A stretch of 64,000 nucleotides of DNA from Deltaproteobacteria bacterium (GCA_013152945.1 JAADFL010000171.1:1-64000), one strand, 5' to 3'; counted from the stretch's first letter, positions 26,523 to 36,858 are shown. Notes: a model not told the origin generated them from the sequence alone. Made by a program: numbers and translations.

Positions 26523-26747
26523 ACCCGCATCCCTTATTGGTGTGGGTGCTTATCATTTTCTCGATTTTTTGTCAACAGGTATTACTTGTTGAAATTACAA
26601 AAGAAATGTGAAAAATTATAGTGCTGAGCCCTGGGAACGGCAAAAGCCATGTTGACTAGCATTTTTCCTCTTGTTACAACGCCAGGGAATTTTAATTTTC
26701 GGGTTCATGGATGGATCTCCAGGCACCTGAAATGGAGGGGCAGAGGC

Positions 26748-28373
26748 ATGAAGTACAGATTACGGGCTTTAGCAGTTGTATTGTTTGCAATCTTTGTGTT
26801 CCAGGCATGTGGGCCGAAGAAGGGGACCATTGAATACTGGATAGACCAACTGGATGCAAGAAAACTGTCTGACAGGATCACTGCAATCCAGAAGATTACC
26901 GACCTTGCCGAAAATGGGTCAAAAGATGTATTGAAGGCAGTAAAACCCTTGATCGAGTTCTACAAGAACAACACGGATGAGAGGGCAAGGGAAAAGGCTG
27001 CAGTCGCCCTTGGCAAGATCGGGGACAAGTCGGCTGTTCCCGACATATGCAAGTTCCTGGAGGAGAGCGCCAAGATCAACCAGCCAAAGGTTAACAACCG
27101 GTCGAGGGCACTGGCATTCGCGCTGGGAGAGATAGGCGATCCGTCTGCAATCGATACCTTGTTGAAGGTGGTCGATGATGCGGGTGATGAGTCGGTAAAG
27201 AGGACGGCGATAACAGCCCTTGGAACATTGAAGGCGAAAAAGGCGGTCGACAAACTCATCAAGATATTGATGGACAATGGCGAGAATCTCCTTACCAGGC
27301 AGCGAGCACTGGCCGCACTCGGCAAGATAAGGGATCCGAGGGCGGTCGATGCCCTGGTTTTCTCTCAGTATGTGGTTGAAAAGGGCATGGCCCTGTATGA
27401 ATATGCAGCCAAGGCATTGCATGAATTGGGAAGAGCGGCTGTGCCCAAGTTGATAGAAACCCTCCAGGGAAAGAATAAGAAGGTGAATGATTATATCAAG
27501 CTTCATCCTGATTGGGTAAAGGGCGTGATGGAAGTAAAAGCCATATACAGTCTTGGTGACCTTGGTGACAAGAGAGCGGTAAAGCCCATTCTCGCCCTTA
27601 TGGACAAAAACGATTTCCAGGTCCCCGGGGCAATGGCCCTTGGTTTCCTGCAATCAAAGGAGGCCTTGCCCAAGTTACTGGAACTGCTGAATCTTGCAAA
27701 GAACGACAAGAAGAAGATCAAGATACAGTTCGGAAGCGTAGAGGCAATTGCAGATGCATTGGTGCAGATATATGACCCTGACAAGGTTATTCCTGAAATG
27801 TTCAACATCGTGGAGTGGCGTATGAAGAATTATGCCGACTATTATGACACACCCAGGTACCACTTGATGCTCACATTGTCCAAACTCGTTAGGAAGAAGG
27901 AGGCCGATCACTGGCTCGAACTGGCTGAAAAGGATCCGGACAAGGATGCCAAGAAATGGTACGACAAGGAAGGAAAACCCAGGGTCCTGGCTGCGAAGGA
28001 ATGCGATCAAAACTATGATTGCTGGGTGAAGAAACTGGACGATCCCAATCCCTTTGTTCGTGAACGGGCCACATTCGAACTAGGCAGGAGTGGAAACGTG
28101 AAGTACCTCGATCCGCTTATCAACAAATCAATGGCGGATCGCACGGTTTGCTCTTCAGGTTACAAGAGATGCGAGGCCTGCCCTGTTGAACAGTCCGTAT
28201 GTGTTCGCGAGGCGGCGGTGGATGCCCTCTTGAAGCTTGGTCCAAAGGATCCCAAGAAGGCCATAGCTGCATTGGACAAGAGACTCGAAGAGGACAAGAG
28301 CCGTTCTACCTTCAAGAAGGTTGGCTTCAGGTACGAGACGGTCAGGTGGTTACTTGCCAACTGGCCCAAATAG
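26748..28373 (+). CDS. HEAT-repeat lipoprotein
   Basis: A 541-residue protein with a signal peptide (LAVVLFAIFVFQAC) and probable lipid attachment at the Cys. Residues ~40-290 are tandem HEAT/PBS-lyase-like repeats with the pattern A-x-x-A-L-G-x-[IL]-x-D-x-x-A, such as AAVALGKIGDKSAVP, ALGEIGDPSAIDTL and ALAALGKIRDPRAV. Further repeats continue to the C-terminus, with a small cysteine cluster (KRCEACPVEQSVC) near 470. Such proteins are usually scaffolds. The ATG at 26748 follows a GGAGGGG site; a longer upstream reading frame lacks a signal peptide. Confidence 0.82.
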   Translation: MKYRLRALAVVLFAIFVFQACGPKKGTIEYWIDQLDARKLSDRITAIQKITDLAENGSKDVLKAVKPLIEFYKNNTDERAREKAAVALGKIGDKSAVPDICKFLEESAKINQPKVNNRSRALAFALGEIGDPSAIDTLLKVVDDAGDESVKRTAITALGTLKAKKAVDKLIKILMDNGENLLTRQRALAALGKIRDPRAVDALVFSQYVVEKGMALYEYAAKALHELGRAAVPKLIETLQGKNKKVNDYIKLHPDWVKGVMEVKAIYSLGDLGDKRAVKPILALMDKNDFQVPGAMALGFLQSKEALPKLLELLNLAKNDKKKIKIQFGSVEAIADALVQIYDPDKVIPEMFNIVEWRMKNYADYYDTPRYHLMLTLSKLVRKKEADHWLELAEKDPDKDAKKWYDKEGKPRVLAAKECDQNYDCWVKKLDDPNPFVRERATFELGRSGNVKYLDPLINKSMADRTVCSSGYKRCEACPVEQSVCVREAAVDALLKLGPKDPKKAIAALDKRLEEDKSRSTFKKVGFRYETVRWLLANWPK

Positions 28374-28415
28374 GGCAACGGTCCCAGCAGGCTTTTCCGT
28401 TTTTTTGCAAAGCCG

Positions 28416-31235
28416 TCAATAATCGTAACGCAAGAAACCAACGATACGCATGTTCATGCGTTCACCGCCGAAGTTGCCTATGGTCCTGATATCTTTTCCC
28501 GTAGATAAGTCGACATCGACAGACTGGGCTCTGCCCGGGAATTGCCTCGGATAACCTCTTAATGGTGCAAGCAGGTTCCAGCCCTCGACACCAACCTCGA
28601 GTTTATCATCCAGGAAACGCCAGCCCAACCTGGCATTGAGCATGACCTCATTTCCAAGCCACTGGGTAATCCAGCTCGAACCGGATGCATTAATATCAAA
28701 CAACGCATCCGGGTTGCGAACATCCTTGGAGTACTTGCTCATATAGTTCATCCAAACTGATGCCGAAAGACCGAAATCAAAAGCCGCCCTTGCCCCCAAG
28801 TTGAATACATAGGACGGGTTCCTGTTCTCCTCTTTCCGTTCCGCCGGCAGAGGGTTGCCTTGGTCATCGATTTCGTTCTCCCTGCTTACCCTGAGCCACG
28901 AAAAATTGGCGAACATTTTCAAAAAATTAAGAGGCCTGATCTCGATGCCGGATTCCAGGCCATAGGCAGTGGCGTTGTTTCCGCTGTTCCTGAACTGAAC
29001 GTACGAATCCAGCTTGTTGGGGCTTTGGTCCAGACCTGCAATGTCCATCTCGTCGAGCTTGTACTCGAACTCTATGAAATCTTTGTACCACGTGTAGAAG
29101 AAATCCAGGTTCAACCTGATACGGTTGTTCCACAGGTAACCCATGTAACCGGCCTCGACAGAGTACAGCTTTTCATTGTCCAATTCAGGATTTCCAATTC
29201 CCTTGGTGAACAGCTGCTCTACATTCTTCAAGTTCATGGTCTTTCCAGGCTCGTATTGAACTTTCAGGTGCATCCTGGCCTCCAGAAAGCTTGGCTTTCT
29301 AAATGCAGAGCTGAAGCCCACCCTCAGATATTGGTCCTTGTAAGGACTGACCATAATATTGGCTCTTGGTGAAAGGCCGTCGAGAGTGGCCGGTGTTATA
29401 TCGTTGAAATCCAACCTCAATCCGGCGGTGATGGCGAGCCAGTCCACGAACTTGAGCTCATCTTCGATGAATATCCCTCCTTGTTTTTCCAAGCTTTCAT
29501 TCGGTGAAATATTGGTTGCCCTGAATGTGATAAGCCTGCCGTTTACACCCGTTGTAAGCCTGTTATATGGTATCAAACCCCTGGGTGTCGTGTACAGGAT
29601 CTCCATGTCATAGGTATCTCCTTTGCCTTTCAGTGTTTGTGGGAAATAGAGCGTGCCTGCATCTATGGTCGAGCCTCCTACATCGATATTGAACTTGATG
29701 GGCTCAAGTCCGATGAAGTCAAGTTCCGCATCCAGGTGATTCCAGTAGAACTTGGCCTGCAAACCCTTCCAGGAAAATTTACTCATAGTATAGGTCTGAA
29801 GGGCTTGAACACCAATTTCAGCAATAACCGAATATATCTTGTTTCCACCCCTGAAAGGGTCGTCAACTACCGAGGCGTACTCGGCGTTCCAATGTTGTTG
29901 CTCGAAAATTGCATCAGGATCCTTGCTATTTTGAGCCTGGTTGAACTTCTTTCTTATGCGTTGTTCTTCTTCAAGATCTCTTTTTTCCGCCGCAGGGGAC
30001 GCCTCCATTGCACCTGCCTCAAGGGTCAGGGACATGTCATCCGCCAAGAGGAATTCACCCCTGATTCTTCCCTTGAATACCCTCTTGGATGCATAGTCCT
30101 TGTTCCACCAGGCATTCATGGTATCCAGGCCTGCGGATGCAGTGAAAAGGCATGGTCCTTCCTTGCCGTAAAGAGCGCCGTTGACTACTGCTGTACCGAC
30201 ACTCCCGCCCCGAATCGAGATGGTAGTGTCTATCCCGTCCTTTTTCGGTTTCTTGGTTATTATATTGACTACACCGCTGTAAGCATTGGCGCCGTACAAA
30301 CTGCTTCCCGGGCCCCGAATCACCTCGATACGTTCAACGTCCTCGATAGATATGGGAAGGGTTTCCCAGAAAGTGTTTCCGAACAGGTCGACATTTATCT
30401 CGCGACCGTCGATCAATACAAGGACCATGTTGTTCATCTCGGTTGTAAGGCCCCTTAGCCCCATGCTCACATCCGTCGGATTGATGTGGTAGACTTCCGA
30501 ACCAGGAGCTATTCGGAGGACCTCTACAATCGAAGACATTCCGCTGTACCTCAAGTCGTCCTTGGTTATAACGAAAATCGATGCAGGGGCCTCGCCCATC
30601 TTTTGTTCCCTCTTGGCTGCCGAAACCACTATGTCCTCCGCCCCGTACACTGCAAATACCTCTGCAAGGTCTTCTGAAGGCGTACTAATGTGAGGCCTGT
30701 TTGCAGACGCTTCTCTTCCGGTTTCAACCTCTGCCGTCTCTGTTTTTCCTTCGATCCCGCCCTGGTCTTTTGAAATGGGTTCCCAGGTGGTTTCTCCTTC
30801 TTCAAGGGGCTTCTCCGATTCAGCACCTACCCCGAGACCCGAGTCGGTGCCACTTATCTTTATCCTATGTGGAGAAGAGGGCTTTGAGAATATATTTACA
30901 CGGTTACCCGCCTTGTCGATTATACCGATATAGTATTCGATATACCTGCCATGGAGATCATCTCCCGGTATTATCGCCCTGAAAAGATCACCTGCTACTT
31001 TAATGAACGGAATCGTGGAAAATTGCATTTCTCCCTGAAAACGTACGTACAGTATCACTGCTTTTAGTTTTCTGAATTCAGGCACATTCGCCTCGAACAT
31101 CAGGTCCCTGTTGGCTTCAGCCGTTAACGGGGGCGTGTGAATACAGGTGAATTGGAGAAGATCTTCCGCTTCCGCTTCCTGGTAGACAAGGGTGGAGGCC
31201 GCCAAGCATATCAGTGCGCCAAAGTAGTATTTCAT
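28416..31235 (-). CDS. TonB-dependent outer membrane receptor with N-terminal Ig-like extension
   Basis: A 939-residue outer membrane protein. The signal peptide ends around EAEAEDL. Residues ~25-130 look like an Ig-like domain, then a low-complexity Glu/Thr-rich linker to ~185. The plug domain follows (APASIFVITKDDLRYSG, LIDGREINVDLFG, IEVIRGPGSSLYGANAYSG), then a long beta-barrel to the C-terminus ending in an aromatic residue. The plug fits siderophore, cobalamin or other TonB substrates, none specified. GGGG precedes the ATG at 31235. The FHA gene lies directly upstream on the same strand. Confidence 0.9.
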   Translation of the reverse strand: MKYYFGALICLAASTLVYQEAEAEDLLQFTCIHTPPLTAEANRDLMFEANVPEFRKLKAVILYVRFQGEMQFSTIPFIKVAGDLFRAIIPGDDLHGRYIEYYIGIIDKAGNRVNIFSKPSSPHRIKISGTDSGLGVGAESEKPLEEGETTWEPISKDQGGIEGKTETAEVETGREASANRPHISTPSEDLAEVFAVYGAEDIVVSAAKREQKMGEAPASIFVITKDDLRYSGMSSIVEVLRIAPGSEVYHINPTDVSMGLRGLTTEMNNMVLVLIDGREINVDLFGNTFWETLPISIEDVERIEVIRGPGSSLYGANAYSGVVNIITKKPKKDGIDTTISIRGGSVGTAVVNGALYGKEGPCLFTASAGLDTMNAWWNKDYASKRVFKGRIRGEFLLADDMSLTLEAGAMEASPAAEKRDLEEEQRIRKKFNQAQNSKDPDAIFEQQHWNAEYASVVDDPFRGGNKIYSVIAEIGVQALQTYTMSKFSWKGLQAKFYWNHLDAELDFIGLEPIKFNIDVGGSTIDAGTLYFPQTLKGKGDTYDMEILYTTPRGLIPYNRLTTGVNGRLITFRATNISPNESLEKQGGIFIEDELKFVDWLAITAGLRLDFNDITPATLDGLSPRANIMVSPYKDQYLRVGFSSAFRKPSFLEARMHLKVQYEPGKTMNLKNVEQLFTKGIGNPELDNEKLYSVEAGYMGYLWNNRIRLNLDFFYTWYKDFIEFEYKLDEMDIAGLDQSPNKLDSYVQFRNSGNNATAYGLESGIEIRPLNFLKMFANFSWLRVSRENEIDDQGNPLPAERKEENRNPSYVFNLGARAAFDFGLSASVWMNYMSKYSKDVRNPDALFDINASGSSWITQWLGNEVMLNARLGWRFLDDKLEVGVEGWNLLAPLRGYPRQFPGRAQSVDVDLSTGKDIRTIGNFGGERMNMRIVGFLRYDY

Positions 31236-31259
31236 TTTGTACCCCAAAGTAAAAATTGC

Positions 31260-32255
31260 TCAAAGTAAAAGCCAAGCAATAAGAAAAAGAGCGGCTGTGG
31301 CCAACAGGATTCCCGCTCCAATCAGGAGCCAATCCGTCAAATTCGCGGATGTTGCGCTCTTTTTCCCCGGGCCGGCCGGTTGTTGGAGCCGTTCTTCAAG
31401 CCTCGTTGGCTCGAAATCAGCGATTTTTGTAGGCTCCGAAATTTTAAGATCCGGTATTACTATTGTAATCCTGGTGCTACCAAGTACGATGTCGTCACGG
31501 TCGGACAAGGGGGTCCTGCCACCTGTCCTGGCATTGTTGACCAATGTGCCATTCTTGCTCTTTTGATCCTCGACCACGAACACGTTGTCCTTCCAAGAAA
31601 TTTTTGAATGCTTCCTCGATACATCCACATCGTTCAACTGTAAATCGCAGCTCGAAGACCTCCCGATGGTTATTTGTCTTTTCTTGCCTGTCAACGGAAA
31701 CAGCGTTCCCTCAAGCGGACCGTTCATCAACAGGAGGTAAGGCCATGTCGAGATCGGGCTGGAACCGCCCAACTCTTCTTTTACGAGTAACTTGCCGAGA
31801 TTTTCCTCTCCTTCAGCGAGATTCGAAAAGCCCTTTACCTTGACGGCGAGCCTGTCGATAATCAATTCGTCTCCAGGAAGGATCAATGTTTTCAGTCCTT
31901 CTTCGAGCTTTCTTCCTTTGAGTCTGCTCTCGAACTGTCCCAGGGATGCACCGAAAATCCTGTCTTGTTCCTCGGAAAATAGAAACCTTGGGCCGTCGGG
32001 ACCCTCGAAAGGCAATTCGAAGTCGCATTCACTCCCCTTACCCACCAAGGCCCTGGAGCCGGGAAGGGTGATTATTAAAGGCTCTTGGCCTTTCTCAGCC
32101 GATACCTCAAGGTATACCTGCAATCTGTTTCCTCCATGTATGCGGATACCACACTGTGAGGTATGCTTCAACATTGGTCTTGGGTCGGCTGGAAACGACC
32201 TGACGGCAATTGTCTCGGCTTCGAATATACCCGGAATATTTTTCAATGCCTTCAA
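31260..32255 (-). CDS. FHA-domain protein with C-terminal membrane anchor
   Basis: A 331-residue protein. The first ~150 residues resemble a degenerate FHA fold (RALVGKGSECDFEL). A canonical FHA domain follows with ITIGRSSSCDLQL, DVSRKHSKISW and SKNGTLVNN, so the phosphothreonine-binding Arg, Ser and Asn are present. One transmembrane helix ends the protein. It should read a threonine-phosphorylated partner at the membrane. I give a TTG start that overlaps the stop of the TPR gene (TTGA); an internal ATG at 32174 is possible. Confidence 0.8.
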   Translation of the reverse strand: MKALKNIPGIFEAETIAVRSFPADPRPMLKHTSQCGIRIHGGNRLQVYLEVSAEKGQEPLIITLPGSRALVGKGSECDFELPFEGPDGPRFLFSEEQDRIFGASLGQFESRLKGRKLEEGLKTLILPGDELIIDRLAVKVKGFSNLAEGEENLGKLLVKEELGGSSPISTWPYLLLMNGPLEGTLFPLTGKKRQITIGRSSSCDLQLNDVDVSRKHSKISWKDNVFVVEDQKSKNGTLVNNARTGGRTPLSDRDDIVLGSTRITIVIPDLKISEPTKIADFEPTRLEERLQQPAGPGKKSATSANLTDWLLIGAGILLATAALFLIAWLLL

Positions 32256-33004
32256 AGTGTTCCATATTCGGCGGCTCGTCTCGCCTGGACCAGGTTATGT
32301 CTGGCTTCACTGAAGTCCGGGTCCACCTTCAAAGCAGCCTCAAAGGATTGGACTGCTTGCTCGTAAAAACCAAGCCTAAACCTTGCAAGGCCCAAGTTGT
32401 AGTTGGATTCCGCATTGGCCGGATCGATTTTGACTGCTTTAGACAGGTAGGTTTCCGCTTGTTTGGTTTTGCCTGCAACCAATAGAGTTACTCCCAACCC
32501 GAGAAGGGGGCCGGATGTTTTCGGCGCCAGCTCCACGAGCTTCCTGAATTCCTTTTCCGCCTCTGTCAATCTTTTTTGTCCCAACAAGAGCCTTGCCAGG
32601 TTTTCTCGTGCCTCGGTAAAACCAGGGTTGATGTCCAGGGCTTTTCTGTACCTGGCTTCGGCTCCTTTTTTGTCTCCTTTGAGCAACTTTACTTTTCCAA
32701 GGTTGTTTTGCGCCTGTGCAAGATCAGCGTTCCTGCGGAGGGCCTTTTTGAACAAAATCTCGGCTTCCTCGAGTGACCCCCGGGCCATTGCAACCAACCC
32801 GAGATTGTTCAAGGCTTCAGGAAAATCCGGGGCATACTCCAGTGCCAGCTCGAACCTGGTGGCGGCCTGATCCAGATCGCCTTTCATAAGATAGTCTGCT
32901 CCACGAATATTGTGTTCCAACGCGATTTTATTCGTTACCCTGCCGGCAGAGCATGATGTCAATAGTGACAGGAAAGAGAAAATGGCGAACCTGAAAGCTT
33001 TCAT
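32252..33004 (-). CDS. TPR-repeat lipoprotein
   Basis: A 250-residue lipoprotein with a signal peptide ending in LLTSC. The mature protein is almost entirely tetratricopeptide repeats of 34 residues, such as ALEYAPDFPEALNNLGLVAM, ALRRNADLAQAQNNLGKVKL and AVKIDPANAESNYNLGLARF, six to seven in all. It should be a periplasm-facing scaffold. GGGAGG lies upstream of the ATG at 33004. The stop overlaps the next gene, which carries FHA domains. Confidence 0.85.
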   Translation of the reverse strand: MKAFRFAIFSFLSLLTSCSAGRVTNKIALEHNIRGADYLMKGDLDQAATRFELALEYAPDFPEALNNLGLVAMARGSLEEAEILFKKALRRNADLAQAQNNLGKVKLLKGDKKGAEARYRKALDINPGFTEARENLARLLLGQKRLTEAEKEFRKLVELAPKTSGPLLGLGVTLLVAGKTKQAETYLSKAVKIDPANAESNYNLGLARFRLGFYEQAVQSFEAALKVDPDFSEARHNLVQARRAAEYGTL

Positions 33005-33178
33005 GTCAACCTCCCAAAAAACGACTTTGTGATAATTTGACGCTGTCAACCTAATTATCGGATAGTTTTTGATTTTGTTTCCTGTTTTTTTCATTTTTTT
33101 AAATTATTTTAATACAGGAAGATTGTTCTCGGCTGAAAGCTTGATGATGCTGAATAATATGAATAAAATAAAACTACT

Positions 33179-33991
33179 TCATTTAAGCCCGAGGACATCC
33201 ATCATGTCGTAGAGACCTGGCTCCTTGTCCCTGATCCAGAAGGCTGCACGAAGCGCCCCCAGGGCAAAATTGACTCTCGACGAGCACCTGTGCGTGAGTT
33301 CCAGCCTTTCGCCCTGTCCAGCCAAAATAAGTGTGTGTTCTCCCACAATGTCGCCGGCCCTTATGGAGTGGATACCCACGTCCAAGGGCTTTCTGGATAA
33401 ATCTTTACCATGCCTTCCGAATACCAGGTCACAATCATCCTCTCTTGCGCTGCGAACCGCTTCAGCAAGGCGCAGGGCAGTACCTGAAGGTGAATCCTTT
33501 TTCTTGTCATGGTGTAACTCCACTATTTCAGCCTCAAAACCGGGACCAAGGCACGACGCGGCATCTTGTGCGAGTTTGAACAAAAGATTGACCCCAATGC
33601 TCATGTTGGGGGCCCACACAACAGCCGCTTTTGCCGACAGGTGTCGAATCATTTTCTGTTGTTCTTTAGTGAAACCGGTCGTGCCTACCACTGCTGGAAT
33701 TCCAGCTTCAGCCGTTATGGCCAGTCTCTCCATGGTTGATGCAGGAGTAGAAAAGTCCAATAAAACATTGCCTTCTGTCAGTGCATCTGACGGAATTTCG
33801 CACGTGATTTTTTTACCCGGCAGGGTTTTACCTATCAGGGCCGACACATCCTTACCCAAGAGTGGATGGTCCCTTGCTTCCAGCGCAGCGGCAAGATAGA
33901 GTTCGTCATCATTGTCGAGCAGAGTCAGTATGTTCCTGCCCATCCTGCCCGCACAACCATTCAGTATTATTCCTGTCTTGTTTAAAGTCAT
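33179..33991 (-). CDS. dapB: 4-hydroxy-tetrahydrodipicolinate reductase
   Basis: A 270-residue enzyme of lysine and diaminopimelate synthesis. All family motifs are present: NGCAGRMGR (nucleotide binding), VVGTTGFT, WAPNMSIGVN, ELHHDKKKDSPSGTA with the catalytic His and Lys, and HSIRAGDIVGEHT. The preferred ATG at 33991 lies eight bases after GGAGG; an ATG six bases upstream is too close to that site. No other lysine pathway gene is adjacent. Confidence 0.95.
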   Translation of the reverse strand: MTLNKTGIILNGCAGRMGRNILTLLDNDDELYLAAALEARDHPLLGKDVSALIGKTLPGKKITCEIPSDALTEGNVLLDFSTPASTMERLAITAEAGIPAVVGTTGFTKEQQKMIRHLSAKAAVVWAPNMSIGVNLLFKLAQDAASCLGPGFEAEIVELHHDKKKDSPSGTALRLAEAVRSAREDDCDLVFGRHGKDLSRKPLDVGIHSIRAGDIVGEHTLILAGQGERLELTHRCSSRVNFALGALRAAFWIRDKEPGLYDMMDVLGLK

Positions 33992-34043
33992 GCTCATTGC
34001 CTCCAACCTTTTCTGCCTTTTGATAGGTTTTAATGCTTTCTTA

Positions 34044-35183
34044 TCAAGGGCTTGGCGTCATGGACTGTTTAAAGTCGATTTCCCTGGACGGCGGTGATTC
34101 GTTTCTGGAAGGAGCATTATCTACGGATGTTATGAAATATATAAAGTCCATGTACCCGGGATCGTTAATCTTGTCCACAAATCGCGTGTCCTTGATCGGC
34201 TTTGGGGTCAAACAGACGGCCTGTCCTGCTTGTCCATTTCTTCTGTAGACCTTGTAACCGAGCAGGTCATCGGCTTTCACGGGTTCCCATTCTATTAATG
34301 TTTCTCGCCCTGATCTCCTGATCCGGACTTTGCCGGGCGGAGGCGGTGCAACGAGATCCCTTGGAACAATGCTTACCCGTACCGAAGCACGTCCCTCAAT
34401 CAATGCCTGGCCCGCTTTTGACAATGCAGTTACCTCGTAGCAATATTCATGGTTATTGCGTAATCCAATGTCAAGGAAGGAAGTGCCTTTGACCGGTTCA
34501 TCGGACAGGCTTTGGCGCTCACCCGTGATGCAGTTCAACCTGTATACGTGGTAGCCTTCTATCTTGGTCTTGTTGGCAATAGGAGGTTTCCAACTGATAG
34601 TGACATTCTTGTCGCCGGGACTTGCCTTAATGTCCGAGGGCGGCCCCGGAGGGTTGATTATTTCAACTCGAATCACCTTGGAAGGTTCGAGCAATCTTCC
34701 GGATTCAAGCCTGGGGACCACCCTGTACTCATAGGTCGTCCCGGGTTCTAAATCAAAGTCCAGCACTTCCACTTGATTCTTGGTTAATCTTGCTCCTCCT
34801 GGATTGGCCAAATCAAGATCCCTGACAAGCATGAATTTTTTACCCTGGGCATGAATGTTTTTCCCGGTCACAAGTTTTCTTTGCAAGAGAAAATGAAGTT
34901 TTGGTTTCTTGTGTATCCTGTTTCCCGGATATTGCCAGGCAACCACTACTACGCCCGGCTTTACAAAAGCCCGAAGGCCGTGAATCAGCCTTTCATTACT
35001 CTTTTTTTGTTTCTCGTATCTTACGGGAACTTCTGTTGTGACGGCCTTGTAGTTTGTAATCGGCCTCGGAGGAGCCTTGACTCCACAACCAAGGAACTGC
35101 CACAAAATGAACAAGGCGATTGTTGCATGTTTCTTTGATTCGCTGAATATAGCAATCTTGGCCGGCTCGCCGTTGGTTTGCAT
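34044..35183 (-). CDS. Lipoprotein with fibronectin type III domains
   Basis: A 379-residue lipoprotein: the signal ends in QFLGCGVKAPPRP, a typical lipobox and proline-rich start. Two or three fibronectin type III domains follow, recognised by PSDIKASPGDKNVTISW, YHVYRLN, YCYEVTALSKAGQ, GKVRIRRSGRETLIEWEP and YKVYRRNG. Such modules bind other proteins or carbohydrates at the surface. It lies 31 bases after the porin-like gene and 52 bases before the dapB ATG, all on the minus strand. Confidence 0.82.
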   Translation of the reverse strand: MQTNGEPAKIAIFSESKKHATIALFILWQFLGCGVKAPPRPITNYKAVTTEVPVRYEKQKKSNERLIHGLRAFVKPGVVVVAWQYPGNRIHKKPKLHFLLQRKLVTGKNIHAQGKKFMLVRDLDLANPGGARLTKNQVEVLDFDLEPGTTYEYRVVPRLESGRLLEPSKVIRVEIINPPGPPSDIKASPGDKNVTISWKPPIANKTKIEGYHVYRLNCITGERQSLSDEPVKGTSFLDIGLRNNHEYCYEVTALSKAGQALIEGRASVRVSIVPRDLVAPPPPGKVRIRRSGRETLIEWEPVKADDLLGYKVYRRNGQAGQAVCLTPKPIKDTRFVDKINDPGYMDFIYFITSVDNAPSRNESPPSREIDFKQSMTPSP

Positions 35184-35214
35184 TTCGAGCCTTTTTAACA
35201 GTATGCCCGGGCCA

Positions 35215-36858
35215 TCAGAAAACGATACCTAACCTGCCTTGAACCGTGTGAGCAATGCCGGGGTCGCTCGACCAGTCGATCTTTTCCTGGACAGACTCCT
35301 GGACCCTCTTGAAGCCGTCGAAGGGGAAGAATATCCCATATGTCAGACTGGCGAAGAAACCCTGTTCAGAGGTGTAGGTCAAGGATGCATCCAACTCGAG
35401 GCCGAGGTTGAAATTGTCGCCCGGAGAGGAATTGGCCTTTTCGCACAATGAGTACACGGCATCGAGTGACGCCCCGAGTCCGGGGGCAAATGTATAGGAG
35501 ACTCTGGGCTTTATGTACAGTGCATCGGTTACACGCCCTATTATTTCTCTCCAGAGTATCCTGTCCACGTGGAAGTCAGGTGAGAATCTGAAATTGTTGA
35601 GGTTTTTGTCCTCCTTGACCTGTGACATGGGATCCTTGGCTCCGAATCCTTCGTCCGTGTCACCAGATGCGTACCCCACCTCGAGGGACAAATGCAATTT
35701 GTCGGAAAGCATGGAATAACTTCCCCTGCCCACGAAACCTACCTGCAACATGTTGATGCCCTTTAACGAATCAGGATCCACATCCAAATCACCTGTTATA
35801 CCCCTTGCATCCATGTTGCCCCAGATTACGGCAAGTTCCGTCTCCAGCTTGAATTCACGCCATATAAATAAGCCCCAAAGATCCCATGTCCATGCCTGGT
35901 AGTTGCGCTGAACCATGTCACGGGCCTGAATGGAATAGGGATCATCGACCGGGTTGGACAAAATGTCGGTGGACAAGGATTGTTGCCTGTAAACAGTGTA
36001 AAGACCATAGTTCAAGATCCATCCGTTGTTGTCGAGTGCTTCCTTGATATCCCTGTTTGAATCTTTCTTCATAAGCACCAAACCGTACTGGTTGACATCG
36101 TCGAGCTGGTCCAGGTCTATGGGATGGGAATGCCATGTTCCCCTGGAATCGCTTGAGGGGCCCTCTGCAGCAAAATCCCAGGAAGGAATTATGTAGTAAC
36201 CCGCCACTTTGACCACGAAGGAAACCCGGTCGACAGTATCGCCTTGATCGCAATCAAGGCAATTGCCGTCGTTGTACAACATGCCCATTCCAAAGTGGAG
36301 CGGCATCCGTCCGAATCGGAGTTGGCCCAAAGGAGTCAGCACTTCTCCCCATACCCGTTTAACCCTGATTGAATCCTTGAGCGCGTTCACGCCGTCGGAG
36401 GGAGGTAATTGGGTTTCACTCAGGGCCGATGGCGTGCTTGTGCCGTACGTATCAGGGGTACTTCCCATTGTGAGATTGTCGAGTATGTCGATTTGCGAAA
36501 GAATACGTACGCCTTCACTCACATTGATTGTGGGTTCCAGCCTGAAACGAAGGGAGGCCCCTGCAAGAGTGCCTGCACTCCTGGCCCTGGGGCGGCTCAC
36601 CTGGCCTTCCTGGTCTGTTTGCGTAGCGACCTCGGTGATGGGTTCATAGAAACCGCTGTTGTTGTGCAGGCTCAGGTTGTGAAACAAGTCGGTTCGCAGG
36701 CGCAGGTAACCGTTTATTTCGAGCAATTTAAGCTTGGATGTGGCCTCATGGTAGTCTTCGTATACTCCCTTATCCTGTTCAGCCTGTTCCTCTGCCGATG
36801 ATGCGATCGGAGGGAACAAGGTCAACATAAGTGCTGCTATACAAAATGTCAGTCTCAT
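35215..36858 (-). CDS. Outer membrane beta-barrel protein, TIGR04551-like
   Basis: A 547-residue exported protein with signal LMLTLFPPIASSAEE. The sequence alternates aromatic and polar residues as in an outer membrane barrel. Stretches such as INGYLRLRTDLFHNLSL, LRFGRMPLHFGMGMLYNDGN and CDQGDTVDRVSF resemble the TIGR04551 family known mainly from Myxococcota; I recognise it by eye only. It could be a porin. GGGAG lies eight bases before the ATG at 36858. Immediately upstream is the repeat-rich intergenic element. Confidence 0.65.
   Translation of the reverse strand: MRLTFCIAALMLTLFPPIASSAEEQAEQDKGVYEDYHEATSKLKLLEINGYLRLRTDLFHNLSLHNNSGFYEPITEVATQTDQEGQVSRPRARSAGTLAGASLRFRLEPTINVSEGVRILSQIDILDNLTMGSTPDTYGTSTPSALSETQLPPSDGVNALKDSIRVKRVWGEVLTPLGQLRFGRMPLHFGMGMLYNDGNCLDCDQGDTVDRVSFVVKVAGYYIIPSWDFAAEGPSSDSRGTWHSHPIDLDQLDDVNQYGLVLMKKDSNRDIKEALDNNGWILNYGLYTVYRQQSLSTDILSNPVDDPYSIQARDMVQRNYQAWTWDLWGLFIWREFKLETELAVIWGNMDARGITGDLDVDPDSLKGINMLQVGFVGRGSYSMLSDKLHLSLEVGYASGDTDEGFGAKDPMSQVKEDKNLNNFRFSPDFHVDRILWREIIGRVTDALYIKPRVSYTFAPGLGASLDAVYSLCEKANSSPGDNFNLGLELDASLTYTSEQGFFASLTYGIFFPFDGFKRVQESVQEKIDWSSDPGIAHTVQGRLGIVF

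Noticed and set aside
28374-28415. Possible terminator between the HEAT and TonB receptor genes
   Set aside because: A T-run is present, but only a four-base stem with a long loop can be drawn.
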